Source: Aromatoleum aromaticum EbN1 (lineage in GTDB: Bacteria; Pseudomonadota; Gammaproteobacteria; Burkholderiales; Rhodocyclaceae). Taken from it: a stretch of DNA of 64,000 nucleotides. Below the pieces are notes generated by a model. It saw only the letters and a program-made list of their open reading frames with translations. It had not been told where the DNA came from and made no database searches. The translations under genes were made by a program, and so were the position numbers. Each line of letters opens with the position of its first letter. The first letter of the stretch is position 1. The stretch spans positions 558,001-622,000 of the forward strand of contig NC_006513.1 of assembly GCF_000025965.1 (NCBI RefSeq). The letters run 5' to 3'. Shown here piece by piece: positions 35,247-46,512 of this stretch.

Positions 35247-37769
35247 ATGATCAGCCGTAGAAACTTCTTCCGTGCTGGCGCCGGCCTGGCCGCGTCGCTC
35301 GCCGCCGCGCCGGGGGTCCACGCCCACGACGCCGAACTCAAGCCGGGAGGCGCTGCCTACTCGGCCTGGAGCGGTGTCCAGTACAAGGGCGTGCCCACCG
35401 TGTGCACGCTGTGTGTCAGCCGCTGCCCAGCCATCGCCTACACCGACGACGGTCGCCTCGCCAAGATGGGTGGCAACCCGCAGTCGATCCGCACCGGCGG
35501 CCGCCTGTGCGCCCGCGGCCAAGCGGCGGTCGAACAGGTCTACGATCCCGATCGCATCCTCTATCCGATGAAGCGCAGCGGTCCGCGGGGCTCGGGCCAG
35601 TGGCAGCGCGTCAGCTGGGACGTGGCGATGGGCGAACTGGCCGGGCTGCTCAAGAGCCTGCGCGATGAGGGTGTGCCGGAGCGCTTCGTGGTGCAGCACG
35701 GCTGGCTGTCGGCCGGCACCCGGCGCCTGCTCGAAGAGGTGTTCATGCCGGCCTACGGCTCCGCCTCCCTGGCCGGGCCCGAATCCTTGGGTCGCCGCGC
35801 GCGGCTGGCGGCGCACCGTCTGACCTGGGGTGGCGCCCCCGACCATTGGGATCTGGAAAACGCGCGCTACATCCTGAACTTCGGCAGCAACCTCCTCGAG
35901 GCGCACACCAATTACGTCGCGTTGGCCCGACGGTTCTCCGACAACGCGGTGGACAACCGCGTCAAGATGGTGACCTTCGACGTGCGCCTGTCGAATACCG
36001 CGGCCCGCTCCGATGAATGGCTGCCCATCCGGCCCGGCACCGATCTGGCCGTGGCGCTGGCGATGTGCCATGTCGTGATGGAAAAGGATCTCTACCGCGG
36101 CGAAGGCGAACGCTTCCTCGAATATTGCCGGGTGACGCCGCAGGTCGATGCGTCGGTCGCCGACAAGGTGGCCGCGCTCAAGGCGCACCTCGCTGACTTC
36201 ACCCCCGAGTGGGCGGAGGGTATCAGCGGCGTCCCGGCCGCCCGCATCGAAGCGACTGCAGTCGCCTTTGCCTCCACCCGGCCGGCGTGCGTGATCAGTC
36301 AGCGCGGCGCCTCGGCCCATCACAACGGGGTCGATGCTGAACGCGCCCTGCAGATGTTGGCGGCCCTGACCGGAAATGTGGACGTGGCCGGCAGCCGAGC
36401 CCAGGGCGTGATGCCCCGCTGGGTAACGCCGCGCGTCGATCCTGAGACGCTGCCCAGGCGGCTGGCCGCGCTCGACGGACCCGCCGGCGCTGCCGTGTTG
36501 CCCTTCGACGGCGTCGGCCATCTGGCCCTCGGTGCCGCCAAGGACCAGGCCGGCCCGGCCGTGCTGATGTGGATCGGGCACAATCCGGCCTATGCCAACG
36601 GCAATACGGCGGAGACCGTCGCGCTGCTCAAGGATGAAAAGGCCTTGCCCCACACCGTGGCGGTCACGCCCTTCTACGACGAGACCGCGGCGCTGGCCGA
36701 CCTCATCCTGCCGGATACCACCTTCCTCGAAAGCTGGGACATCGAAGAGGGCGTGTCGGCGAACCAGATCGCGGAGTTCGCGATCCGCCAGCCCGCCATC
36801 GAGCCCATGGGGGAGGCGCGGGACGTCAAGGACGTGCTGTGCGAACTGGCGGCAATGATGGGGATCAGCCTGCCGGTGCGCTCCGGCGCCAAATTCGTCG
36901 AAGAAGCATGCAGGCAGACTCCCGATGTCAAGACCAAGGCCCGGGGCCTGGCCGGCATGAAGAAGGCTGGCGTGTGGAGCGACAAGAGCGCCACTCCCGC
37001 TTTCGGCGCCTACCTCGTCCCTGTGGCCGAAGAGGAACTCGGCCAGCCCGCGGTGCTGCTGGACGACGCCAGCGGCGTGTACTGGAACTGGCGGCTGGCA
37101 GGCGCGGCGAGCGAAGCAGAGGCGCGAAGCAACGGCTATTCGGGTACCGCCGGCGCGTGGCGCGGCTACGCCGCGCAGAAGCTCGGCGGCGCGGCAGTGG
37201 CGGGCTTTCGCCCCTACGGCGTCAACAAGTCCGGCCTGTTCGAGCTCTATTCGACCGTACTGGCAGCCAAGGGGCTGCCGCCGCTACCTGTCTGGAGCGC
37301 CATTCCGGAGCATCAGGAATTGGGCGACGACAAGCTGGTGTTGGTCACCTTCAAGGTCAACGTCCACGCCCAGGGGCGCAGTCAGAACGCCCGCTGGCTC
37401 GACGAGATCCAGCACGACACTGCTGCCTGGCTCAATCCGGCGACCGCCGCCGTCCGTGACATCCGTGACGGCGATCGCATCCGCATCGGATCGGCGCTCG
37501 GCGACATTGTCGTCACCGCCCGTGTCACCCACTCCATCGCGCCGGGCGTGGTCGCCCTGCCGGCGCATGGCGGCCATCGCGAATACGGCCGCTTTGCGTC
37601 GGGCAAGCGCACGCCGACAGGGGTGGACGATGTCAAGCTCGACGGACAGCGTTGGTGGAAGAGCGCCGGGAGCAACGCCAACGACATCATTCCGAAAAGC
37701 GCCGAGCCGGTGTCCGGACAGCAGAGATGGATGGACACGGTCGTCACGGTCACCAAGGCGAGTGCTTGA
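35247..37769 (+). CDS. Tat-exported molybdopterin oxidoreductase, catalytic subunit of unknown specificity
   Basis: An 840-residue DMSO-reductase-superfamily enzyme. The Tat signal is MISRRNFFRAGAGLA. The N-terminal Fe-S motif is Cys53-x2-Cys56-x3-Cys60-x27-Cys88. Then come WDLENARYILNFGSN (about 201-215), RPGTDLAVALAM, and the C-terminal pterin-binding domain with the HAQGRSQNARWLDEI and GDRIRI blocks. In TtrA/PsrA/PhsA relatives the Mo ligand is a Cys after the SLC-like motif; here the corresponding stretch reads GPESLGRRARL (about 178-187), with Gly182 apparently in that place. It is the last gene of the order haem protein-NapC-B-C-A. Tetrathionate, thiosulfate, polysulfide, selenate or another substrate are all possible. 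Confidence 0.88.
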   Translation: MISRRNFFRAGAGLAASLAAAPGVHAHDAELKPGGAAYSAWSGVQYKGVPTVCTLCVSRCPAIAYTDDGRLAKMGGNPQSIRTGGRLCARGQAAVEQVYDPDRILYPMKRSGPRGSGQWQRVSWDVAMGELAGLLKSLRDEGVPERFVVQHGWLSAGTRRLLEEVFMPAYGSASLAGPESLGRRARLAAHRLTWGGAPDHWDLENARYILNFGSNLLEAHTNYVALARRFSDNAVDNRVKMVTFDVRLSNTAARSDEWLPIRPGTDLAVALAMCHVVMEKDLYRGEGERFLEYCRVTPQVDASVADKVAALKAHLADFTPEWAEGISGVPAARIEATAVAFASTRPACVISQRGASAHHNGVDAERALQMLAALTGNVDVAGSRAQGVMPRWVTPRVDPETLPRRLAALDGPAGAAVLPFDGVGHLALGAAKDQAGPAVLMWIGHNPAYANGNTAETVALLKDEKALPHTVAVTPFYDETAALADLILPDTTFLESWDIEEGVSANQIAEFAIRQPAIEPMGEARDVKDVLCELAAMMGISLPVRSGAKFVEEACRQTPDVKTKARGLAGMKKAGVWSDKSATPAFGAYLVPVAEEELGQPAVLLDDASGVYWNWRLAGAASEAEARSNGYSGTAGAWRGYAAQKLGGAAVAGFRPYGVNKSGLFELYSTVLAAKGLPPLPVWSAIPEHQELGDDKLVLVTFKVNVHAQGRSQNARWLDEIQHDTAAWLNPATAAVRDIRDGDRIRIGSALGDIVVTARVTHSIAPGVVALPAHGGHREYGRFASGKRTPTGVDDVKLDGQRWWKSAGSNANDIIPKSAEPVSGQQRWMDTVVTVTKASA

Positions 37770-37954
37770 CGGACAGCACAAGGATTGCCGAGATGCGCCG
37801 CGGCGTCTCCTTCGCTTCGGTCACGCGCACACGCAAAACGGGCAAGGCGTGGGCACTGCGAACACTGTCGGGCATGCTGCGATAGCGCGAACAGCCCGCC
37901 GCGCTGCGCGGGGATTCTCCGGCCTTATGACGTTTTTCGCGGACGCGAAGGTTT
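37770..37954. other. Non-coding interval after the catalytic subunit
   Basis: I see no convincing gene. It holds a small CCGCG/CGCGG hairpin near 37890 and runs into repeat copy C. Short frames on either strand lack a ribosome binding site or any recognisable domain. Confidence 0.4.
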
Positions 37955-37970
37955 GCCGGGCCGCCCCAAG
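37955..37970 (+). repeat. Repeat loop core, copy C (degenerate stem)
   Basis: GCCGGGCCGCCCCAAG is identical to the loop of copy B plus one base. The flanking stem is not preserved, but GC-rich inverted repeats follow to about 38010. It marks the end of the respiratory module, ahead of alaS. Confidence 0.5.
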
Positions 37971-38023
37971 TTCCCCTGACCCTGGGGGGCGGGCCGCCGC
38001 ATAGCGGCAACCCTTGGGGGCGA

Positions 38024-40645
<2,622 letters not shown>

Positions 40646-40735
40646 GGGGAGGTTCGCCTGGACAGATCGGATCGACACAGCGGAATTCGTAAAACGGCGA
40701 TTCTAACGGATGAAAGGAGGCCGAGAGGCTTCGCC

Positions 40736-40741
40736 TATAAT
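40736..40741 (+). promoter_or_regulatory. -10 element TATAAT ahead of the adenosyltransferase gene
   Basis: A perfect TATAAT 33 bp ahead of the ATG in the alaS divergent interval. The -35 region (near 40713) is weak, so the promoter may rely on an activator or on the -10 alone. Confidence 0.5.
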
Positions 40742-40774
40742 CGGCCGACCCCAACTGCACAGGAAGACGAGGAA

Positions 40775-41326
40775 ATGGGACATCGGCTCTCGAAGATCTA
40801 CACTCGCACCGGCGACGCCGGGACGACCGGGCTCGGCGACGGCAAGCGTGTAGCGAAGAACAGCCTGCGCATCGACACGCTCGGCGAAGTCGACGAACTG
40901 AACGCGGTCGTCGGGCTGCTGCTGTGCGAGGACCTGCCGGACGACGTACAGGCGCTGCTGACCGACGTGCAGCACGATCTCTTCGACCTCGGCGGCGAAA
41001 TCTGCATCCCCGGCATGAGCATGATCAGCCAGAAACATGTCGACAAGCTCGAGACCGAACTCGACCGGCTCAACGAACCGCTCGAACCGCTGAAGGACTT
41101 CATCCTGCCCGGCGGCAGCCGCGCCGCAGCGCTCGCGCACCTCGCCCGCACGGTCTGCCGCCGCGCGGAACGCGCGATCGTCGCGCTGGGACAGGAAGAA
41201 GCGATCAACGACGGGCCGCGCCAGTATCTGAACCGGTTCTCCGACCTGCTGTTCGTGCTGGGCCGCGTGCTCAACCGTGCCGCAGGCCGCGGCGACGTGC
41301 TGTGGCAGAAGGGCAAGAACGCCTGA
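40775..41326 (+). CDS. Cob(I)alamin adenosyltransferase, PduO type
   Basis: A 183-residue trimeric enzyme converting cob(I)alamin to adenosylcobalamin with ATP. The N-terminal ATP loop is KIYTRTGDAGTTGLGDGKRV. Then come DELNAVVGLL, ILPGGSRAAALAHLARTVCRRAER and LNRFSDLLFVLGRVLN, all family signatures. The ATG has AAGACGAGG upstream. It is convergent with dinB, with 12 bp between stops. Confidence 0.93.
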   Translation: MGHRLSKIYTRTGDAGTTGLGDGKRVAKNSLRIDTLGEVDELNAVVGLLLCEDLPDDVQALLTDVQHDLFDLGGEICIPGMSMISQKHVDKLETELDRLNEPLEPLKDFILPGGSRAAALAHLARTVCRRAERAIVALGQEEAINDGPRQYLNRFSDLLFVLGRVLNRAAGRGDVLWQKGKNA

Positions 41327-41338
41327 GCTCGGCCGGCG

Positions 41339-42424
41339 TCACGGTGGGCCGTCGCCGTGCGGAGCGAGGCCTGCGAACAGCGAAAGCTGCAGGTCCGGCG
41401 CCGCAGGGGCGGCGAAGCGCACGCCGACACCGAGCAGGCGCACCGGCAGCGCGCGGCGCCGATACCCTTCCGTCAGGAGCTTGATCCATGTCTCGGGGCC
41501 CGGACGCGGATTGACGCATTCAACAGTGGTCCGCGTGAAATCGGAGAACCGCACTTTGACGAAAACCTTGTGGACTGTCTCGCCGTCGTGCAGCCGCGCC
41601 ATCCGGCGCGAGAACTGCTCGACTAGCGCCGGCAACGCGTCGAGGCAGGACTGCAGGTCGGGAAGATCACGGTTGTAGGTCGTCTCCACCGACAGCGATT
41701 TGCGCTCGCGGTCGGGCGCGACCGGCCGCTCGTCGATGCCGCGGCACAGCCGATGCAGTTTCGCACCGAAGCTGCCGAATTCGCGCGTCAGATCGGCGAG
41801 ACTCCAGCCACGCAGATCGCCGCACGTCTCCACTCCCAGCTGCAGCAGGTGGTCGGCAGTGACCTTGCCGACGCCGAAGATCTTCTTCACCGGCAGTTCG
41901 GCGACGAAGCGGTCGACCTCTTGCGGAGGCACGACGAACTGGCCGTTCGGCTTCCTCCAGTCGCTTGCGACTTTCGCGACGAACTTGTTCGGCGCGATCC
42001 CGGCCGACGCAGTGATGCCGACTTCGTCATGGATGCGGCTGCGGATCTCCTGCGCCAGCAGCGTCGCGCTGCCGCGGCAGCGGTCAACGGCAGTGACGTC
42101 GAGATAGGCCTCGTCGAGCGACAGCGGTTCAACGAGCGCGGTGTATTCCCGGTAGATCGCGAGGATCTGGCGCGACGCCGTACGGTAGCGGATGAAGTCC
42201 GGCGGCAGCAGCAGCAAGTGCGGGCACAGCCGCAGCGCGTGCGCCGTCGACATCGCCGAGCGCACGCCGAAAGCGCGCGCTTCGTAGTTGCAGGTGGCGA
42301 TCACCCCGCGCTCGTCGGCGCGCCCGCCCACTGCCAGCGGCCGCCCACGCAGCGAGGGGTTGTCGCGCATCTCGACCGCGGCGTAGAAGCAGTCGCAGTC
42401 GCAATGGATGATCTTGCGCGACAC
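41339..42424 (-). CDS. dinB: DNA polymerase IV
   Basis: A 361-residue Y-family translesion polymerase. The metal and catalytic residues are in HCDCDCFYAAVE (N-terminus) and PLSLDEAYLDVT (about residue 105). Fingers YEARAFGVRSAMS and the helix-hairpin-helix region KIFGVGKVTADHLLQLG are present, with a little-finger domain to the end. Length fits the family. No LexA-type box was recognised in the 158-bp gap towards aroG. Confidence 0.94.
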   Translation of the reverse strand: MSRKIIHCDCDCFYAAVEMRDNPSLRGRPLAVGGRADERGVIATCNYEARAFGVRSAMSTAHALRLCPHLLLLPPDFIRYRTASRQILAIYREYTALVEPLSLDEAYLDVTAVDRCRGSATLLAQEIRSRIHDEVGITASAGIAPNKFVAKVASDWRKPNGQFVVPPQEVDRFVAELPVKKIFGVGKVTADHLLQLGVETCGDLRGWSLADLTREFGSFGAKLHRLCRGIDERPVAPDRERKSLSVETTYNRDLPDLQSCLDALPALVEQFSRRMARLHDGETVHKVFVKVRFSDFTRTTVECVNPRPGPETWIKLLTEGYRRRALPVRLLGVGVRFAAPAAPDLQLSLFAGLAPHGDGPP

Positions 42425-42582
42425 GTGCAGTGTCCGATGCGGAGGATCGACGCTACGGATTCAGGTGCCGGACCCGGCATCCATCGCGGGAGGACCGGAA
42501 AGGCGCAGCGTTTTGCGGCAGATCAGTGCATTCATGATCCCGGCCCCTCACCACCGGCGCGGCAGCTACCCGGGCCGCCGCG

Positions 42583-43665
42583 TCACTCCAGGTCGGCGCG
42601 TTTGACGCGCCGCTGGCGTACCGCCTCGGCAAGGATTTCGAGCACGGTGACGCTGTCTTCCCAGCCCAGGCACGCGTCGGTGATGCTCTTGCCGTACTCG
42701 AGCTCCTTGCCCGGGATCAGGTCCTGGCGGCCTTCCTTCAGGTGCGACTCGACCATCACGCCGATGAGGCGGTCGTCGCCGTTCGCCATCTGCGCGCCGA
42801 CATCGCGCGCGACCTCGATCTGCAGGCGATGTTGCTTGCGGCTGTTGGCATGCGAGAAATCGATCATCACCTTGCCCGGCACGCCCGAAGCAGCGAGCTC
42901 CTTGCAAGCCGCATCGACGCTGGCGGCATCGTAGTTGGTGCTCTTGCCGCCGCGCAGGATGACGTGGCAGTCCTCGTTGCCGAGCGTCGTGACGATCGCC
43001 GAATGCCCCGCCTTGGTGACGGAGAGGAAATGATGCGGCGACTGCGCAGCCTTGATCGCGTCGACGGCGATCCTGACATTGCCGTCGGTGCCGTTCTTGA
43101 AGCCGACCGGGCACGACAGCCCGGACGCGAGTTCGCGGTGCACCTGGCTTTCGGTGGTGCGGGCGCCGATCGCGCCCCACGCGATCAGGTCGGCGATGTA
43201 CTGCGGCGTGATCATGTCGAGGAACTCCGTGCCCGCCGCCAGCCCCATCTCGCTGATCTCCCACAGCAGCTTGCGCGCGAGCCGCACGCCTTCGTTGATG
43301 CGGAAGCTGTTGTCGAGGTAGGGATCGTTGATCAGGCCTTTCCAGCCGACCGTCGTGCGCGGTTTCTCGAAATACACCCGCATCACGACGAGCAGATCGT
43401 CCTTGTGGCGCACCGCCTCGGCCTTGAGCTTGCGCGCGTATTCGAGCGCCGCGTCCAGATCGTGGATCGAGCATGGTCCGATGACGACCAGCAGGCGGTC
43501 GTCCGCGCCGAACAGGATGCGGTGGATCCCCTGCCTCGCCTCGTACGCCACTTCGGCGGCCTTCGGCGTCGCCGGAAATTCGCGCAGCACGTGGGCGGGC
43601 GGAATCAGTTCCTTGATCTCCTGGATGCGGACATCATCGATGTGAATCTTGACTGAGGCGGACAT
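42583..43665 (-). CDS. aroG: 3-deoxy-7-phosphoheptulonate (DAHP) synthase, class I
   Basis: A 360-residue enzyme joining phosphoenolpyruvate and erythrose 4-phosphate at the head of the shikimate pathway. Visible are IGPCSIHDL, RVYFEKPRTTVGWKGLINDP, GARTTESQVHRELASGLSCPVGFKNGT, and MIDFSHANSRKQH with catalytic/metal residues. The N-terminal extension VRIQEIKELIPPAHVL is typical of the feedback-inhibited AroFGH group. The start MSASVKIHID was preferred over an ATG 11 codons upstream. Confidence 0.95.
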   Translation of the reverse strand: MSASVKIHIDDVRIQEIKELIPPAHVLREFPATPKAAEVAYEARQGIHRILFGADDRLLVVIGPCSIHDLDAALEYARKLKAEAVRHKDDLLVVMRVYFEKPRTTVGWKGLINDPYLDNSFRINEGVRLARKLLWEISEMGLAAGTEFLDMITPQYIADLIAWGAIGARTTESQVHRELASGLSCPVGFKNGTDGNVRIAVDAIKAAQSPHHFLSVTKAGHSAIVTTLGNEDCHVILRGGKSTNYDAASVDAACKELAASGVPGKVMIDFSHANSRKQHRLQIEVARDVGAQMANGDDRLIGVMVESHLKEGRQDLIPGKELEYGKSITDACLGWEDSVTVLEILAEAVRQRRVKRADLE

Positions 43666-43757
43666 GACGAAACTCTGTTGGGCAGCGTTGGCAAGCAAAC
43701 AATTCTAGCTGAAGATCGCCCGTTTCTGCGCCCGCAGCGTCCTGCCGGGGTTCCAAT

Positions 43758-44348
43758 TCAGGTCTTTTTCGGCCGGATCGCCTGCTTTGGACGAAAGGCC
43801 TTGATGACTTCGTCATCGGTTTCGAGGTACGGCCCGCCGATCAGGTCGAGGCAGTACGGAATCGCGGCGAAGATGCCGACGTGACTCACCGAGCCGTCGG
43901 CGGCGCGCAGTCCTTCGAGGGTTTCACGGATCGATTTCGGCTGTCCGGGCAGGTTGACGATCAGGCTCTTGCCGCGGATCACGGCGACCTGCCGCGACAG
44001 GATCGCGGTCGGCACGAAGTTGAGGCTGATCCGGCGCATCTCTTCGCCGAAGCCGGGCATCTCCTTTTCGCCGACGGCAAGGGTCGCTTCCGGCGTGACA
44101 TCGCGCGGCGCGGGGCCGGTACCGCCGGTGGTCAGGATCAGCGCACAGCCGGCGGTGTCGGCAAGCTCGATCAGCGTGCGCTCGATCGTCGGCCGGTCGT
44201 CCGGGATCAGCCGCATTTCGGCGCGCCACGGTGAAGTCAGCGCGCGATCGAGCCACTCGCGCAGTGCCGGAATGCCTTGGTCCTGGTACGTGCCGTCGGA
44301 GGCGCGGTCGCTGATCGACACCAGGCCGATCGTGATTTCTTCACTCAT
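43758..44348 (-). CDS. mogA: Molybdopterin adenylyltransferase MogA
   Basis: A 196-residue enzyme that adenylates molybdopterin before metal insertion. Visible are GLVSISDRASDGTYQDQGIPAL, the nucleotide loop LTTGGTGPAPRDVTPEAT and NLPGQPKSI. The ATG starting MSEEITIG was preferred over one nine codons upstream. Its product would be needed for the molybdoenzyme encoded at 35.2-37.8 kb, although it is not linked to it. It lies 48 bp after darP on the same strand. Confidence 0.93.
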   Translation of the reverse strand: MSEEITIGLVSISDRASDGTYQDQGIPALREWLDRALTSPWRAEMRLIPDDRPTIERTLIELADTAGCALILTTGGTGPAPRDVTPEATLAVGEKEMPGFGEEMRRISLNFVPTAILSRQVAVIRGKSLIVNLPGQPKSIRETLEGLRAADGSVSHVGIFAAIPYCLDLIGGPYLETDDEVIKAFRPKQAIRPKKT

Positions 44349-44396
44349 GAGAATCCCCTTTCGATCATCGGGCACTGCCGGAACGCCCGGCCGCGC

Positions 44397-44969
44397 TCAC
44401 TCTTCGTCGTCATCCCGAGGCTCGTCCGCCGGCGGTGCGGCAGCGCCGACGTCGAGGTCGCGCAGCACGCGGAACAGCTCGCGGAACGCGCGCGGCGGCT
44501 TGTTCTGCTCGCGCTCCTTCAACGCGTTGCGGCGCAAGGTGCGCAGCTGCTGGAAATCCGCCTCCGGCCAGGTCTCGACAATCCTCTGCAGTACCTTCTC
44601 GTCGTCGAGCACCTCGGAGCGCAGGCGCTCGAGCCGGTGCTGGCGCGCGATCTCGGCTTTCGACAGGCCGTTGAACACGTCGAGCTGCGCCTGGATCGGT
44701 TCGGGATCGATGTGGCGCATCAGCTTGCCGACATACTGCATCTGGCGGCGCCGCGCTTCGTGCTTCGTCATGCGCTTGGCCTCGCGCACCGCGTCGGCGA
44801 GCGCCTCGGGCATCGGCACTTTCTTCAGCTGATCGACGGACAGCGCGACCAGCTGCTCGCCGAGATCCTGCAGCGCGTGCATGTCGCGCTTGCGCTGGCT
44901 CTTGCTTGGCGGCAGCGGCAGCCCTTCCTCGTCGTCGGGGAGGTTGTCGTCGTGGTCGGCGTGGATCAT
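44397..44969 (-). CDS. darP: Ribosome-associated protein DarP (YjgA)
   Basis: A 190-residue helical protein involved in 50S subunit assembly. Family blocks are PLPPSKSQRKRDMHALQDLGEQLV, LADAVREAKRMTKHEARRRQMQYVGKLMRHID and LRTLRRNALKE, with an acidic C-terminal tail. The ATG MIHADHDDN was chosen; an upstream frame extension lacks similarity. It is divergent from pmbA, with the same darP/pmbA neighbourhood as in E. coli. Confidence 0.93.
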   Translation of the reverse strand: MIHADHDDNLPDDEEGLPLPPSKSQRKRDMHALQDLGEQLVALSVDQLKKVPMPEALADAVREAKRMTKHEARRRQMQYVGKLMRHIDPEPIQAQLDVFNGLSKAEIARQHRLERLRSEVLDDEKVLQRIVETWPEADFQQLRTLRRNALKEREQNKPPRAFRELFRVLRDLDVGAAAPPADEPRDDDEE

Positions 44970-45030
44970 GAAAAGTACAGTGCGCGGGAACGGGGTAAGA
45001 TTATAGCCTTTGCTCCCTGGTCTCCCGCTC

Positions 45031-46371
45031 ATGTCCGCTCAAGGCTTCTCGTTCTCCCCCGACCGGCTGCACGAAATCGCCGCCGACGTGCTGAAATTCG
45101 CAAAAAAGCGCGGCGCGACGGCATGCGAAACCGATGTTTCAGAAGGGTTCGGCCAGTCGGCGACGGTGCGCAAAGGCGAAGTCGACACGATCGAATACAA
45201 CCGCGACAAGGGCATCGGCGTCACGATCTATGTCGGCCAGCAGCGCGGTCATGCAAGCACTTCGGATTTTTCCAAGGCGGCGCTGAAGGCGACCGTCGAA
45301 GCGGCCGTCTCGATCGCCCGCTTCACCGCGCCCGACCCGTGCGCCGGCCTCGCCGACCCGGAGCTGATGGCGAAAGACTGCCCCGATCTCGACCTTCACC
45401 ACCCGTGGCAGCTCAGCGTCGAGGACGCGATCACCGCGGCGCGCGAGTGCGAGGAAGCGGCGTTCGCCGTCAGCCCGAAGATCACGAATTCCGAAGGGGC
45501 GAGCGTCTCGACGCAGCAATCGCACTTCGTCTCGGCGAACAGCGCCGGCTTCATCGGCGGCTACGCCAGTTCGCGCCACAGCATCTCGTGCTCGGTCATC
45601 GCCGGCGAAGGCGACGCCATGCAGCGCGAATACTGGTACGACTCGCGCCGCGACGCGGCCGACCTGATGGCGAGCGATCTGGTCGGGCGGCGTGCCGCCG
45701 AACGGGCTCTGGCCCGCCTCGGCGCGCGCAAGATCAAGACCTGCGAGGCGCCGGTGCTGTTCGAAGCGCCGCTGGCGGTCGCGCTGGTCGGCAATTTCGT
45801 CCACGCCGTCAGCGGCGGCTCGCTGTACCGCAAGTCGTCGTTCCTGCTCGACAGCCTCGGCCAGCCGGTGTTCTCGCCGATCGTGAACATCTCGGAGCGC
45901 CCGCACGTTCCGAAAGGCTTCGGCTCGAGCCCGTTCGACAGCGACGGTGTGGCGACACGCGACCGCGAAGTCGTCAGCGACGGCGTTCTGCAAGGCTATT
46001 TCCTGTCGACCTATTCGGCGCGCAAGCTCGGGCTTCAGACGACCGGCAACGCCGGCGGCTCGCACAACCTCATCGTCGGCGCCGGCGACATGGACTTCCC
46101 GGCACTCGTCAAGCACATGGACCGCGGCCTCGTCGTCACCGAACTCCTCGGCCATGGCGTCAATTACGTCACCGGCGACTACTCGCGCGGCGCGGCCGGC
46201 TACTGGGTCGAAAAAGGCAAGATCAAGCACGCGGTCGAGGAAATCACGATCGCCGGCAACCTGCGCGACATGTTCCGCAGCATCGTCGCGATCGGCAACG
46301 ACGCGCTGCCGCGCGGCGCGAAGCATTGCGGCTCGGTCCTCATCGAGCGCATGAAGATCGCGGGCCGCTGA
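45031..46371 (+). CDS. pmbA: Metalloprotease subunit PmbA (TldE)
   Basis: A 446-residue partner of TldD; it lacks the HExxxH motif itself. Typical blocks are TACETDVSEGFGQSATVRKGEVDTIEYNR (in part), VSGGSLYRKSSFLLDSLG, TGNAGGSHNLIV and RGLVVTELLGHGVN with GDYSRGAAGYWVE. Start MSAQGFSFS was chosen; a GTG/ATG extension of seven codons is possible. It is divergent from darP. Together with tldD at 9.6-11.0 kb the window encodes the complete TldD/E protease. Confidence 0.94.
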   Translation: MSAQGFSFSPDRLHEIAADVLKFAKKRGATACETDVSEGFGQSATVRKGEVDTIEYNRDKGIGVTIYVGQQRGHASTSDFSKAALKATVEAAVSIARFTAPDPCAGLADPELMAKDCPDLDLHHPWQLSVEDAITAARECEEAAFAVSPKITNSEGASVSTQQSHFVSANSAGFIGGYASSRHSISCSVIAGEGDAMQREYWYDSRRDAADLMASDLVGRRAAERALARLGARKIKTCEAPVLFEAPLAVALVGNFVHAVSGGSLYRKSSFLLDSLGQPVFSPIVNISERPHVPKGFGSSPFDSDGVATRDREVVSDGVLQGYFLSTYSARKLGLQTTGNAGGSHNLIVGAGDMDFPALVKHMDRGLVVTELLGHGVNYVTGDYSRGAAGYWVEKGKIKHAVEEITIAGNLRDMFRSIVAIGNDALPRGAKHCGSVLIERMKIAGR

Positions 46372-46373
46372 AA

Positions 46374-46397
46374 GCCCCGCACCTCCATCGCCGGGGC
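46374..46397 (+). terminator. Weak hairpin after pmbA
   Basis: A 6-bp GCCCCG/CGGGGC stem with a 12-nt loop lies directly behind the pmbA stop codon, without a T run. It may be a weak terminator ahead of the TRAP cluster. Confidence 0.3.
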
Positions 46398-46512
46398 GTG
46401 GCGCTACCGACGGCCTGTGGTCCTGAAGGAACGCCTCTGCCCTGCGCCCCTACCACCCCCGGGGATCTCGCGGGCATTGCCGGAAATTCGTAAAGCACAA
46501 CAAGGAGAGGTC

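Noticed and set aside
42425-42582. LexA box between aroG and dinB
   Set aside because: No CTG-N10-CAG element was convincing in the interval.
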